Shown here in pieces: positions 34,519 through 43,560 of a stretch of DNA of 64,000 nucleotides. The notes beneath the pieces are model-generated. The model had not been told where the DNA came from. It searched no databases and was given only the letters and a program-made list of their open reading frames with translations. Numbering within the stretch: the first letter of the stretch is position 1; each line of letters begins with the position of its first letter. Made by a program: the position numbers and the translations under genes. Source of the DNA: Xenophilus sp. Marseille-Q4582 (GTDB taxonomy: Bacteria; Pseudomonadota; Gammaproteobacteria; Burkholderiales; Burkholderiaceae_C); assembly GCF_916700565.1 (NCBI RefSeq), contig NZ_CAKAKO010000002.1, positions 744,001-808,000 of the forward strand, given 5' to 3'.

Positions 34519-34668
34519 GGTTTGCATTGGGTTCTCCAACGCCGGCGGTCTAAGCTGTCTTGCATTGACCTTCTTGCGGTCGGTGCGTGTCGTCCTTTTG
34601 ACGCTTTGGATTTCAGAGTTTCAAAAGGGCGGCATGCCCGATTCAGATAGGAGAACCCAATGCAAACC
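34519..34668. repeat. 19-bp perfect inverted repeat spanning a Shine-Dalgarno and start codon
   Basis: GGTTTGCATTGGGTTCTCC (34519-34537) is the exact complement of 34650-34668, which contains the Shine-Dalgarno AGGAGAA and the ATG of the small gene at 34660. The spacer is 112 bp. A transcript starting upstream of 34519 could fold so that the ribosome site is paired. On the minus strand the left arm also presents the same Shine-Dalgarno and ATG, opening a 22-codon frame. Confidence 0.75.
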
Positions 34669-34881
34669 ATCGCCAAAGACATTCAAGATCCTCTGGCACC
34701 GAACGTCCTCGCGGCGGCCGGTGTTCCGATTGAAGATGCAAGCTGGTTCAACATGATGCCGAGCACCCGCGACCGCATCGTGGCCTTGCGCACACCGCGC
34801 GGAGAAGCGATTCTCAGCAAGGTGCGCAGCTTGATGGTCTCGTCTGGTCTCGCCACCGGCATGCAAATGCAGGCGGCGTGA
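34660..34881 (+). CDS. Small hypothetical protein (73 aa)
   Basis: I do not recognise this protein. It begins MQTIAKDIQDPLAPNVLAAA and has a mixed hydrophobic/charged composition with no membrane segment or Cys cluster. Evidence for a real gene is a good Shine-Dalgarno (AGGAG, 6 bp upstream), a complete frame and a strong intrinsic terminator 22 bp after the stop. Its start lies inside the right arm of a 19-bp inverted repeat, suggesting translational control. No neighbour suggests a function. Confidence 0.6.
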   Translation: MQTIAKDIQDPLAPNVLAAAGVPIEDASWFNMMPSTRDRIVALRTPRGEAILSKVRSLMVSSGLATGMQMQAA

Positions 34882-34903
34882 AGCAGGATCACAGTCCAGG
34901 TAC

Positions 34904-34937
34904 AAAAGCCCGCCAGTCCCAGATTGGCGGGCTTTTT
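34904..34937 (+). terminator. Rho-independent terminator
   Basis: AAAAGCCCGCCA pairs with TGGCGGGCTTTT over a 9-nt loop and is followed by T residues. It is a textbook terminator for the 73-aa gene. Confidence 0.92.
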
Positions 34938-34965
34938 CTTTGGCTGACGAGCGAAGACAGGCCGA

Positions 34966-34982
34966 TGCAAACCGGGTTTGCA
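34966..34982. promoter_or_regulatory. TGCAAACC palindrome, site 2
   Basis: TGCAAACC-G-GGTTTGCA, perfect 8-bp arms. Companion of site 1 about 900 bp upstream. Candidate binding site for an unidentified dimeric regulator. Confidence 0.5.
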
Positions 34983-35141
34983 ATTGGCGTCTTCATGCGA
35001 CTTGGTGGCCACTCAATGTGCATCCGAAGTCCACCCCCCATGAATATGCGAGGTGACAAGTTCGGTTGATGTGCGGTGGTAAAAATGGACAACGGTAGGT
35101 GGGTGATACCCGCGGATGGCAAATACGATTAGGAGAAGAGC

Positions 35142-35269
35142 GTGAATTGGTTTCTGGAGTGTTTCCGAAAATATGGTGATTTCACAGGCAGGGCGTCGCG
35201 CCCTGAATACTGGTGGTTCCTGGTGGTTCACCTGAGCTTGTCAGTCGTGCTGCTGGCGGCTGATCTGTT
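35142..35269 (+). pseudogene. DUF805 membrane protein, N-terminal fragment
   Basis: GTG 35142, preceded by AGGAG at 35131, opens MNWFLECFRKYGDFTGRASR then PEYWWFLVVHLSLS, the typical start of DUF805 inner-membrane proteins (short amphipathic N-terminus, R-x-EYWWF, first helix). The IS21 end at 35270 cuts it after about 43 codons. Confidence 0.8.
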
Positions 35270-35341
35270 TGTTGATTCATCAGCACAACTGAGCCAGTGA
35301 TCACGTTGAATATTGAGCCACTGGGTTGATGGATTCTTTGA

Positions 35342-36157
35342 CTATTCGGTTGTGGATAAGTCTATCGGGTCTGCTGTTTTTCGATCTCCTTTCTGGCTCT
35401 TTGGGCGTTGCTTTGGGGGAGCCGCGCCAGCGGCACTGGAGTGCTTGAATCGCCAGCTCTCGTTGCCCGTCTCGACGATGTGGCAATGGTGCGTGAGCCG
35501 GTCAAGCAAGGCCGTGGTCATCTTGGCGTCTCCAAAGACGCTGCTCCACTCCGAGAAGGTGAGGTTGGTGGTGATCACCACGCTCGTTCGCTCATAGAGT
35601 TTGGAGAGCAGGTGGAACAGCATCGCGCCGCCCGACTGCGTGAATGGCAGGTAGCCCAGTTCATCCAGGATCACCAGATCGACGTACATCAGGCGGTGCG
35701 CCATTTGCCCGGCCTTGTTCTGCGCCTTCTCCAGCTCCAGGGCGTTGACCAGCTCCACCGTTGAGAAGAAGCGCACCCGCTTGCCATGCATGCGAATGGC
35801 CTCGATCCCCAGGCTCGTGGCCAGGTGGGTTTTACCCGTGCCGGGGCCACCAACCAGCACCACGTTGTGCGCCGACTCCACGAAGCGAAGGGTGTGCAAC
35901 TGGCGCACCAGTGCTTCGTCGAGCTGCGCGTGGGCGAAGTCAAAGCCGGCGAGGTCACGGTGCGAAGGGAAGCGCGCCACGCGCATCTGGTAAGCCATGG
36001 AACGCACCTCACGCTGAGCGGTCTCGGCCTTGATGAGCTGGTGCAGCACGGCCTCATGATCCAGCGACTTCATGCGGGCGGTGCCCAGTACCTCCGGCCA
36101 GGCACTGGCCATGCCGTGCAGGCCCAGCGCTTTGAGGGCATCAATGACGTCATGCAT
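35342..36157 (-). CDS. istB: IS21 helper ATPase IstB (copy 2)
   Basis: Same 271-aa AAA+ protein as in copy 1 (Walker [10 protein letters not shown]). Start ATG 36157 overlaps the istA stop. Confidence 0.95.
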   Translation of the reverse strand: MHDVIDALKALGLHGMASAWPEVLGTARMKSLDHEAVLHQLIKAETAQREVRSMAYQMRVARFPSHRDLAGFDFAHAQLDEALVRQLHTLRFVESAHNVVLVGGPGTGKTHLATSLGIEAIRMHGKRVRFFSTVELVNALELEKAQNKAGQMAHRLMYVDLVILDELGYLPFTQSGGAMLFHLLSKLYERTSVVITTNLTFSEWSSVFGDAKMTTALLDRLTHHCHIVETGNESWRFKHSSAAGAAPPKQRPKSQKGDRKTADPIDLSTTE

Positions 36158-37685
36158 GGTCGGACTCCGGTGATGCCTCATGAGGCTGGACGTTGCGCAG
36201 TGCGTCGTAGCGCTGCAGGTTGGCCAGTGGCGGCGTGTTGAGCTTGAGCATCGTGGCCACCGGTGGCTCGGGCACGCGCTGCTCCTTCAGACGCGAGAGC
36301 ACGTTGAGCACGTGCTCGGCACTCACCCGCCCGGACTGCAGCGCCAGCTCTACCGCCACCACCACGGCCTCCAGTCCATGCAGGCTCACCCCCATGAGCA
36401 CCTGCGCCATCACCCTGTCGCCACCGCTGTGGCGCAGCAACTGGCGCTGCATTTCCTGCAGTGGCTCGGGCATGGTCTTGAAGGGCGCGCCGTTGCGCAG
36501 CGCGCCGGGCTTTCGCTCGATGAGCGCGATGTAATGCATCCAGTCGTAGAGCGTCTGATCACGTTCGAAGCTGCGCGCCAGGCGCACCTGTCGCCCATCG
36601 GGCCCGACCACCAGCAGGCCATCCGCGTAGGCCCGCAGACTGACCACCGCATGAATCCATTCACACGGCACGCTGTAGCGGTTGCGCTGGAAGTGGATCA
36701 GTGCGGTCGCAGAGACCCGTACCGGCTGCTCCACGTAGCCATCAAACGCACGGGGGTTGGGCATGAGACGAGCACGTTCGTCCTGCCAGACATCGGCCAC
36801 CGTGAGCTGAGTCCATTCCGGGTGACTCATCTCAGCCCAGGCCTTCACGCAGGCCTGCTGCAACCAGTCGTTGAGTTCACCAAGCGTCCCCCAGCGCCGC
36901 TCGCTGGCCTCACGCCAGATGTCCTTGCGCCGATCCTGAACGTTCTTCTCCACGACCCCCTTCTCCCAGCCGGCGGCCCGGTTGCAGAACTCCGGCTCGA
37001 ACAGGTAGTGCCCGGTCATCGCCTCGAAGCGTGCATTGACGCTGCGCTGTTTGCCATGGCCGACCTTGTCCACAGCGGTCTTCATGTTGTCGTAGATGCC
37101 CCGCCGGGGCACGCCACCGAAGAGGGCGAACGCCCGTGCGTGCGCATCGAACAGCATCTCGTGCGCTTGGCTGTAGTACGCCACCAGGCAGAAGGCGCGA
37201 CTGGCCGCCAGCTTGGTGTGTGCCACTTCCAGGCGGCGGCGCAGCCCGCCGATGAACAGGTACTCGCAGCTCCAGTCGAACTGGAACGCCTCGCCCAACT
37301 CGAAGCTCAGCGGCACGAACCCCGCACCACGCGCAGCGTTGCCTTGCTCTTGCTGCCAGCGCTGGGCAAAGGCGTAGACCGGCCCTCGGCTGCCGCTGTA
37401 GCCCTGCGCGCGCAGCGCCTCAAACATGGCCTTGATCCCGCGTCGATCGCGTTTGCTGCGATGGCTATCGGCCTTGAGCCATTGGCTCAACTGCTCCTTG
37501 TACGGATCCAGGATGCTGGGGCCCGACACCCGCTGCGGGTATCGGGGTTCGGCCATCTGCCCGTCTTTGAGCCACTTGGTGGCTGTGTTGCGCGAGATGC
37601 CCAGGCGCCGGCTGGCCTCGCGCACCGACACGTCCTGCCTCAGCACGAGGCGGCGTAACTTGCTCAATGTGCTCACGTTGATCAC
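36150..37685 (-). CDS. istA: IS21 transposase IstA (copy 2, intact)
   Basis: This 511-aa transposase has an N-terminal helix-turn-helix ([20 protein letters not shown]), a DDE integrase core beginning at [20 protein letters not shown] (first Asp), the second Asp region ([17 protein letters not shown]) and the Glu region ([16 protein letters not shown]). It is the functional reference for the broken copy 1 and probably the active source in this genome. Confidence 0.95.
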   Translation of the reverse strand: MINVSTLSKLRRLVLRQDVSVREASRRLGISRNTATKWLKDGQMAEPRYPQRVSGPSILDPYKEQLSQWLKADSHRSKRDRRGIKAMFEALRAQGYSGSRGPVYAFAQRWQQEQGNAARGAGFVPLSFELGEAFQFDWSCEYLFIGGLRRRLEVAHTKLAASRAFCLVAYYSQAHEMLFDAHARAFALFGGVPRRGIYDNMKTAVDKVGHGKQRSVNARFEAMTGHYLFEPEFCNRAAGWEKGVVEKNVQDRRKDIWREASERRWGTLGELNDWLQQACVKAWAEMSHPEWTQLTVADVWQDERARLMPNPRAFDGYVEQPVRVSATALIHFQRNRYSVPCEWIHAVVSLRAYADGLLVVGPDGRQVRLARSFERDQTLYDWMHYIALIERKPGALRNGAPFKTMPEPLQEMQRQLLRHSGGDRVMAQVLMGVSLHGLEAVVVAVELALQSGRVSAEHVLNVLSRLKEQRVPEPPVATMLKLNTPPLANLQRYDALRNVQPHEASPESDHA

Positions 37686-37791
37686 TCCTGCTCCCCCGTG
37701 CTGAAAAATTCAGCAGGATAGAGCGGCAACGTGGCTCAAATTTCAACGTGAATGCGTCCCGAAATGGCCCAGCTTTGGAAATGAATCAACA

Positions 37792-40700
37792 TCACTTTCA
37801 AATCTGCGATTCGTGGCGTCAAACCGTGGTCGGTTTCATCCATTGGTGCCAGTTATCGATGCATTTGGCCGCGAAGGCAGGATTTGGTCAGCATAGCGGT
37901 CAACCGGGAAGCGAAACACACCCCGCAAGTTGATGCTCTCCAGCCTGGTGGGCGCAATCTTCCCGATCAGTTCCGGTGGAATGACCTGGCGGCGGTTCGA
38001 CCAGCGATCCAGGACCGCCTGCATCTGTGAGGTATTCCACGCCATCACGATGTTGGCCATCAGGCTCAACGCATCGGCCACAGCCTGCATTTCATCGACA
38101 CGTTTGGCCTGCGCCGGGCTGATCCGGCCGGTATAAATGGCGCGCTTGAGGGCGTTAACAGCCTCGCCCCGATTGAGCACCCGGCGCAACTCGTTCCTGA
38201 AAGCGTCCTTGACAAAGTAGTCAGCCAAAAACGCCGTACGCAGCAACCGCCCCAATTGCACGCCAGCCTCATAGATTGGATCGCCCTGGGCGGCAGAACC
38301 GAACCGCGCAAGAGCTGCCACCGCACTGGCATGTCCGCTCATGACCGAGGCTGCCAGGTGCACCAGACTATCCCAATGCTTTTCGATCAAAGCGACGTCG
38401 ACATTGGCTTCGCACACCGCAGCGATTTCTGCGGGCACTTTGGTGCCGCGTGGCACAAAGAGGTGGCGCTGTTTGAGTTCCTTCAACCGCGGGCAAAGAT
38501 CAAAACCAAGCAAACGGGCATGTGACATGGCAAAGTCGGTGTAGCCATGGGTATCCACAGCAAGCTGGCTGGTCTCCAGCTTTTCTTGGCGGATGACACC
38601 TTCAATGGCCACGCCCGCCTGGCGCTCATTGAGCACAAAGGGCTGCGCATGGAAGATGCCCCACCGGTCTTTTACATGGGAGTAGATTCCAATGGAAGGT
38701 GTGTTGCGCCGAGGATCAAGCCGGGCTTGCCACACCCGTTTGGTGGTCTCCATGCTCATCATGTCAGAAGATGCCAAATCGGACCGCCCCCAGGTGGCGG
38801 CAATCGGGTGTCGCTGCATGAATTCCAGCACAGCCTGGCAGGCCTGGCTCAGACGCCGTTCGTCCCGCGCCCAGCGCATGGCCTGGCGAATGCTGGTGGC
38901 AGACAATTGCGGAATCATGCGCGCGCATTCGACCGCAGTCAGACTGGTGCCGTGGGCCATGATGCCGGCATAGACCATCAGCAGCTCGTCGGTAGAGCGC
39001 GGCTCACGTCCGAGCATGATCCAGCTAAAGCGCACCTGGGCGTCAACGGCCAGAATCACTTCCGGCAATTGAACCTCACCGATGCGGTGATCCAAAGCCG
39101 CGCGCAGCTTGGTCACTTCTGGGTCTTCGTCCTCTGCGGGCAATGGCGACAAATGGAGTTCATCATCCACGCGCAGTACGCCACTGCGGGCTGCAGCGGC
39201 CACCGCATCGACACCGGCAGTTACTCTGGCCAGCAAAGGCTTCAAGAAAGTGGCAGCCTTGCTGGGTAACGATAGACGGGCATAGTGTTTCTTGGACTCT
39301 GCCTGCCAACGCTCGTCCGTGAAGAACAAGCGCGCACGACCCCGAAAGCTCAGGCTGTGCTCAATCCAGACCGAGCCATTGCGCACCGCGCGGCGCAGGG
39401 CAAACAGGGTGGCCACCTCCAACGCCTGAAACGCCCGTTCCCGGTCTGGGCTGGAGATCGAAACCTGCCAGATCATTCCCAGACTTGGTGCCACCACTTC
39501 AACTGGCAGCTTTCTGGATCCTTTGAGATATAAAGCTTGCAGCTTGGCAAGGTACTCGATGGCAGGATGCTCGCCGGTGGCCTGCCAGGGCAGCTTTGCA
39601 ATGGCGACGAGCAACGACCGCACGGGGCGAATTCCATCAATCAATCCCTCGCGGACCAGGGAGGCCCTGCTCGGTGGTTTGCGTTTCTGGGTTTCGGTGA
39701 TCAAGGCTTCAAGACGGGCACGCAACTCAGCATCTGGCACCGCACCTTGCGCGCTCAAGGCAACAAGTTCGCCGAGCAGCGTTTTGTACATTGCGGCCCA
39801 ATTGACGGTAGCGGGGACATCGGCGGCAGCCTGACGCCACAGATCGGCGATCCGGCGCTGCACCATAAGGATCAACTGGTCTGTGGTGGTGAACAGGCAA
39901 TACCGAAGAAAGCATGCGACCTCCACGGTGCGCGCTGGCTCTTTGATCTTGGCTCCGGCTGAGGGCGGCCTGGAGACAAGTCGGCGCGCGTAGCGGCGCA
40001 AGATGAGATCGGGGATGTCTGCCAGGTGCTTATGAACGTCCAGCGTGTAAAGCAGGTCGATGCGCTCCAGTACCTCGCTGATTTGGCGGGTTGAGTGTTT
40101 CGCCGGTGCAGCCCATAGCCAACTCTGCTGGGTTTGTCCATCTGGGCGCAGCTCTGAAACTGAGGCTCGCCAGCGATCAAGTGTTGCTGGATCAACGCTG
40201 GCGGCGATGGCGGTGCCTGTTTCAACTTCAAGCTGGGCAAGTGCCGCCGCAATCAGTGTCCGAATTGCCCGCTCGTGCACGATCACCAGCTTGTTCTTGT
40301 ACAGCCATTGACGCGCCCGCACGAGTAGCTGATCGCGGTCGGCGCAGCGCGCCACTTCGTCGCGCAGTTCACGTACCAGTGAGCGGCGCTGGTGCTCGCT
40401 CATCCACTGGAATCCAAGGACCGTGCAGGCTACTTGTTGGTGATCGAATAGCGTGCGCCCGCGTTCATACATGGCTCTCAGCGAGGCGACTTCTGGTGCT
40501 GCAATGCCAAGCTCGTTGCCAAGGTGGCGCCACAAGGCTACTGGAATTACCCGAAAGGCACCGAGCAAACGCCCACTCATGCGCAGGAAACCAATATGGA
40601 GCGCCAGACCAAGCTTGTGGGAATCACCTCGGCGTGCATTGATTGCGTCGCGCTCGGCACCATCGAAGGTGAAAAATGCCTTCATCTCGAAGTCGCTGAT

Positions 40701-40896
40701 ATCGCGGGGGAGCCCACGCATCCCCAAAAACGTTGTGTGCCAACCCTGCATCGTGAACCTCAAAAGTGGGAGGCCACCATACCCGTTTACAAAGCGAACA
40801 GGAAAGTCAATGAAATCAACGGTCTACCCAGACCACCCCCGCGCCAGTGCTAGCTTTGCGTACCGTCACTTATTGCACTGAAAACGAGGAGACCCC
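37792..40896 (-). mobile_element. IS1071 copy C, left end removed by IS21
   Basis: It matches the 3204-bp copy D with an offset of 12907 but lacks the outermost 99 bp on the left, where IS21 copy 2 ends. The right terminus (GAGGAGACCCC) is intact at 40896. The transposase gene is complete. With copy D, in the same orientation, it brackets the BVMO 2 module. Confidence 0.96.
37836..40751 (-). CDS. tnpA: IS1071 (Tn3-family) transposase, copy C
   Basis: The 971-aa Tn3-family transposase from ATG 40751 (MQGWHTTFLGMRGLPRDISD) has an N-terminal DUF4158-like domain and a C-terminal DDE domain (SHVKDRWGIFHAQPF, VDTHGYTDF). The frame can be read four codons further upstream from TTG. The protein is intact, but the element has lost one terminal repeat. 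Confidence 0.95.
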   Translation of the reverse strand: MQGWHTTFLGMRGLPRDISDFEMKAFFTFDGAERDAINARRGDSHKLGLALHIGFLRMSGRLLGAFRVIPVALWRHLGNELGIAAPEVASLRAMYERGRTLFDHQQVACTVLGFQWMSEHQRRSLVRELRDEVARCADRDQLLVRARQWLYKNKLVIVHERAIRTLIAAALAQLEVETGTAIAASVDPATLDRWRASVSELRPDGQTQQSWLWAAPAKHSTRQISEVLERIDLLYTLDVHKHLADIPDLILRRYARRLVSRPPSAGAKIKEPARTVEVACFLRYCLFTTTDQLILMVQRRIADLWRQAAADVPATVNWAAMYKTLLGELVALSAQGAVPDAELRARLEALITETQKRKPPSRASLVREGLIDGIRPVRSLLVAIAKLPWQATGEHPAIEYLAKLQALYLKGSRKLPVEVVAPSLGMIWQVSISSPDRERAFQALEVATLFALRRAVRNGSVWIEHSLSFRGRARLFFTDERWQAESKKHYARLSLPSKAATFLKPLLARVTAGVDAVAAAARSGVLRVDDELHLSPLPAEDEDPEVTKLRAALDHRIGEVQLPEVILAVDAQVRFSWIMLGREPRSTDELLMVYAGIMAHGTSLTAVECARMIPQLSATSIRQAMRWARDERRLSQACQAVLEFMQRHPIAATWGRSDLASSDMMSMETTKRVWQARLDPRRNTPSIGIYSHVKDRWGIFHAQPFVLNERQAGVAIEGVIRQEKLETSQLAVDTHGYTDFAMSHARLLGFDLCPRLKELKQRHLFVPRGTKVPAEIAAVCEANVDVALIEKHWDSLVHLAASVMSGHASAVAALARFGSAAQGDPIYEAGVQLGRLLRTAFLADYFVKDAFRNELRRVLNRGEAVNALKRAIYTGRISPAQAKRVDEMQAVADALSLMANIVMAWNTSQMQAVLDRWSNRRQVIPPELIGKIAPTRLESINLRGVFRFPVDRYADQILPSRPNASITGTNG

Positions 40897-41385
40897 GTCG
40901 TGGGTTGGGCCATGGGCGAGCGCATGACTGCAGACCTCGTGCTCGCAGCGTTGAACATGGCGCTGGAGCAGCGCAAAGCCAAGGGCGTCATTCACCACTC
41001 GGACCAAGGAAGCCAGTACACCAGCCTGGCCTTTGGTGAACGGTGCAGACAGATGAGCGTGCGCCCTTCGATGGGAACGGTAGGGGATGCCTACGACAAC
41101 GCCATGGCTGAGAGCTTCTTCGCCAGCCTGGAGGGCGAGCTCATCGAGCGCAACAGCTTCCAGAGCAAGGCGCAGGCCCGCATGGCGGTCTTCACCTGGA
41201 TTGAAGGCTGGTACAACCCCCGGCGCCGTCACAGCGGCCTGGGCTACCTCTCACCCCTGAACTTTGAAAGGAACAACGAAGCCCTGTTTGATGTTGTCGA
41301 AGATGCCGTCGTGCATATCGAGACAACACCCGAAACGGTTTGAGAATCAAACCAATACCCGTCCACGAAAGTGGGTCAACTCCAC
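40897..41385 (+). pseudogene. IS3-family transposase OrfB, C-terminal fragment with right end
   Basis: The frame (to the stop at 41341-41343) carries the last part of an IS3 OrfB: VIHHSDQGSQYTS with the second catalytic Asp and YDNAMAESFFASLEGELIE with the catalytic Glu. It is cut on the left by IS1071 copy C. The probable right IS end (CCACGAAAGTGGGTCAACTCCA region) is near 41385. Confidence 0.9.
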
Positions 41386-41773
41386 ACTTGGTGATCGTGA
41401 GATTCCACTGGCAGCTTTAAGGTGTAGAGCTGACCTTCTCGAAAGTCCTAGTGCAATGACTGCTTTCGGTAGCAGCGGTCATTGGTACTTCAGAGGTGAA
41501 CGACGGCAGCCAGCCTCAAGCGGGTGCTCACCGGTGACCGGCAAGTTTACTGCGGGTGTTGTCGGCGAAGAGCTCACCGCGACCTCACAGTATGTGGCCA
41601 GCAGCTGTTATTCGAGAGGCAACGATCCTCGAGGACCCGGCGGCCGGCTTCAGGTGCACAGCCGACGTCGGTTCAACTCCATCCCTATGCTTAGGGCAAT
41701 TCCCGTTCGCTCACGAAACTACTTGAGTTCTACGCTGCGGGATGTCAACGCGTGGCTATTGGGAGAATGAACT
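41386..41773. other. Non-coding stretch
   Basis: No gene supported. An open frame crosses it, but composition and codon pattern give no protein-like signal. The text resembles the degenerate intergenic DNA at 49442-50085. Confidence 0.5.
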
Positions 41774-42715
41774 TCAAGTGCTGCTATCGGTCAGTGACTG
41801 TTTCACTGCCGCAAGGATGCGATCAAACGCCTGGGATGCGCTCGGCGCATAGTTGATCATCGACAGGAATCCATGCAACAGGCCATCGCAACGGACGATG
41901 TCCGCGTACACCCCGGACTCAAGCAGACGCCGTCCGTAAGCCTCACCCTCGTCGCGCAGCGGATCACAGCCAGCAGACAAAATCAATGCTGCAGGCGAGC
42001 CCGCCAGATCAGGTGTGGCCAGTGGTGACGCCAACGGGTCATCGCGCTTGGCGGGATCTGGCAAGTACTGATCCCAAAACCACATCATGTCGCGACGCGT
42101 CAGCAGGTGGTCCTCGGCAAACGATTCATAGCTTTCGGTACTGAAGTCATGCGCCGTCACTGGGTAGGCCAAGATCTGAAGATCGACGGGCCGGGCAGCA
42201 ACGGTCCCGTTGTGTAGTCGCGCTGCCACGGTGGCCAGGTTGCCGCCCGCGCTGTCTCCCATGACGATGAGGCGCTCGAAGCTTGAACCGAGCCTTGCAT
42301 CTGCGTGCTCGGCACTCCACTTCAAAGCCGATATGGCATCTTCCAGGGGAAGCGGAAAGGGATGCTCAGGAGCCAACCGATAGTCCACAGACAGTACAGC
42401 ACAGCCGGTGCGCACCGCCAACGTGGCCGTCAAAGGGTGGTAGGCCGCGACGGAGCCGATGACCCATCCGCCCCCGTGAAAGTAGACGATCAATCCGCGC
42501 GGCTGTTTCTGTGGCACGTACAGACGCACCGGAAGCGCGTGTCCATCGGAAGAGGTGATGCTGAAATCTTCTACCCGAGCCACATCAGGCGCTGCACCAA
42601 ACAGCAGGTCCATCAGCATGGGACCTTCGCGAGCTTGTGCAGGCGTGCTTTGCCAGAAAGGCGTGCGCTTGGCGTCCTTGACCTTTTGCAGCAAGGCGGT
42701 GATTTCTGCGTCCAT
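41774..42715 (-). CDS. Alpha/beta hydrolase, HSL-type esterase/lactonase
   Basis: The 313-aa protein has the oxyanion motif FHGGGW (79-84), the nucleophile GDS155AGGN, the Asp region CDPLRDEGEAYG and the His region LLHGFLSM, all as in hormone-sensitive-lipase-type esterases. In this module it is the natural candidate to open the ester or lactone formed by BVMO 2. Start ATG 42715 has AGAAGGA upstream. It is the last gene of the minus-strand operon, 22 bp after the SDR. It has a truncated relative at 33544-33860. Confidence 0.92.
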   Translation of the reverse strand: MDAEITALLQKVKDAKRTPFWQSTPAQAREGPMLMDLLFGAAPDVARVEDFSITSSDGHALPVRLYVPQKQPRGLIVYFHGGGWVIGSVAAYHPLTATLAVRTGCAVLSVDYRLAPEHPFPLPLEDAISALKWSAEHADARLGSSFERLIVMGDSAGGNLATVAARLHNGTVAARPVDLQILAYPVTAHDFSTESYESFAEDHLLTRRDMMWFWDQYLPDPAKRDDPLASPLATPDLAGSPAALILSAGCDPLRDEGEAYGRRLLESGVYADIVRCDGLLHGFLSMINYAPSASQAFDRILAAVKQSLTDSST

Positions 42716-42737
42716 GTACTTTGTCCTTCTATGAAAT

Positions 42738-43547
42738 TTAATGGGACTCGCGTTTGTCGGCGACACGCCCCAGTCGCGCTGGAGGCGCGCCAAAGGCCTG
42801 CCAGCCTCCGTCCACAGGTAGGGTCACACCCGTGATGTAACTGGCGCTCGGTGAGGCGAGGAAGGCGATGGCTTCGGCGATCTCCTCGGGTCGTGCGAAG
42901 CGCGCCATCGGCGTGCGGTCTTCAATGTCTGATGGGTTGAGCGCGCCGCGCGCAATCAGATCTCGCACAAGATCGGTCATCACGTAGCCCGGCGCCACCG
43001 CATTGACGCGGATGCCATCACGCGCCCATTCGCTGGCCATCGCCTCGGTCATGGCGACAATGCCGGCCTTTGCGGCCCCATAGGCGTTTCGGCCAGGGTG
43101 CCCAGCCAGGCCGGCAATGGAGCCCAAGTTCACGATGGCGCCAGATTGCTGCGCCACGAAATGGCGCGCTGCCTCACGGCTGGCCAGAAAAGTGCCGCGC
43201 AGGTGCACCGCGAGAATGCGGTCGAAGCCCTCCACGGTCTGCTCCAGGGTCATCACGGACTGCTCGCCGATCCCGGCGTTGTTGACCAGGACATCCAGTC
43301 GGCCAAAACGCTGAAGCACAGCGTCGAACAGGCCCACGACATCGGACTCATTCGTCACATCGCAGGCAACCCCAAGATGGCGCTGCCCGAGTTCGGCGGC
43401 GCGTGCGAACGCTGCGGCGGGACGCACATCAGCGATCACCACGTGCTCGAAGTCGCGCGCGAGCCTCTGCGCTGTGGCCAGTCCAATTCCGTCTCCCGCG
43501 CCCGTCACCACGGCCACTCGCGCCGTATCAGGTTGATCGGTGTTCAT
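42738..43547 (-). CDS. Short-chain dehydrogenase/reductase (BVMO 2 module)
   Basis: The 269-aa classical SDR has VVTGAGDGIG, ADVRP after beta-2 (Asp suggests NAD+ preference), VNNAGIG, the catalytic Ser in NLGSIAG and Tyr-x3-Lys in NAYGAAK, and the C-terminal ASPSASYITGVTLPVDGGW. It would oxidise a cyclic alcohol to the ketone or handle the hydroxy-acid after ring opening. I use ATG 43547 rather than 43568 because a Shine-Dalgarno (AAAGGAC) precedes it. Gene order places it between the FAD dehydrogenase and the hydrolase. Confidence 0.92.
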   Translation of the reverse strand: MNTDQPDTARVAVVTGAGDGIGLATAQRLARDFEHVVIADVRPAAAFARAAELGQRHLGVACDVTNESDVVGLFDAVLQRFGRLDVLVNNAGIGEQSVMTLEQTVEGFDRILAVHLRGTFLASREAARHFVAQQSGAIVNLGSIAGLAGHPGRNAYGAAKAGIVAMTEAMASEWARDGIRVNAVAPGYVMTDLVRDLIARGALNPSDIEDRTPMARFARPEEIAEAIAFLASPSASYITGVTLPVDGGWQAFGAPPARLGRVADKRESH

Positions 43548-43560
43548 TCTTTGTCCTTTC

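Larger units (their letters stand above)
35270..37791 (-). mobile_element. IS21-family element copy 2 (2522 bp), intact
   Basis: Bounded by TGTTGATTCAT and ATGAATCAACA. Both genes are open. It joins the DUF805 fragment to an IS1071 copy lacking its outer ~100 bp; no target duplication is visible, so one flank has been lost or recombined. Confidence 0.96.

Noticed and set aside
41264-41770. Open frame after the IS3 fragment
   Set aside because: It starts within the IS3 gene in another frame and continues into non-coding DNA without protein-like features.
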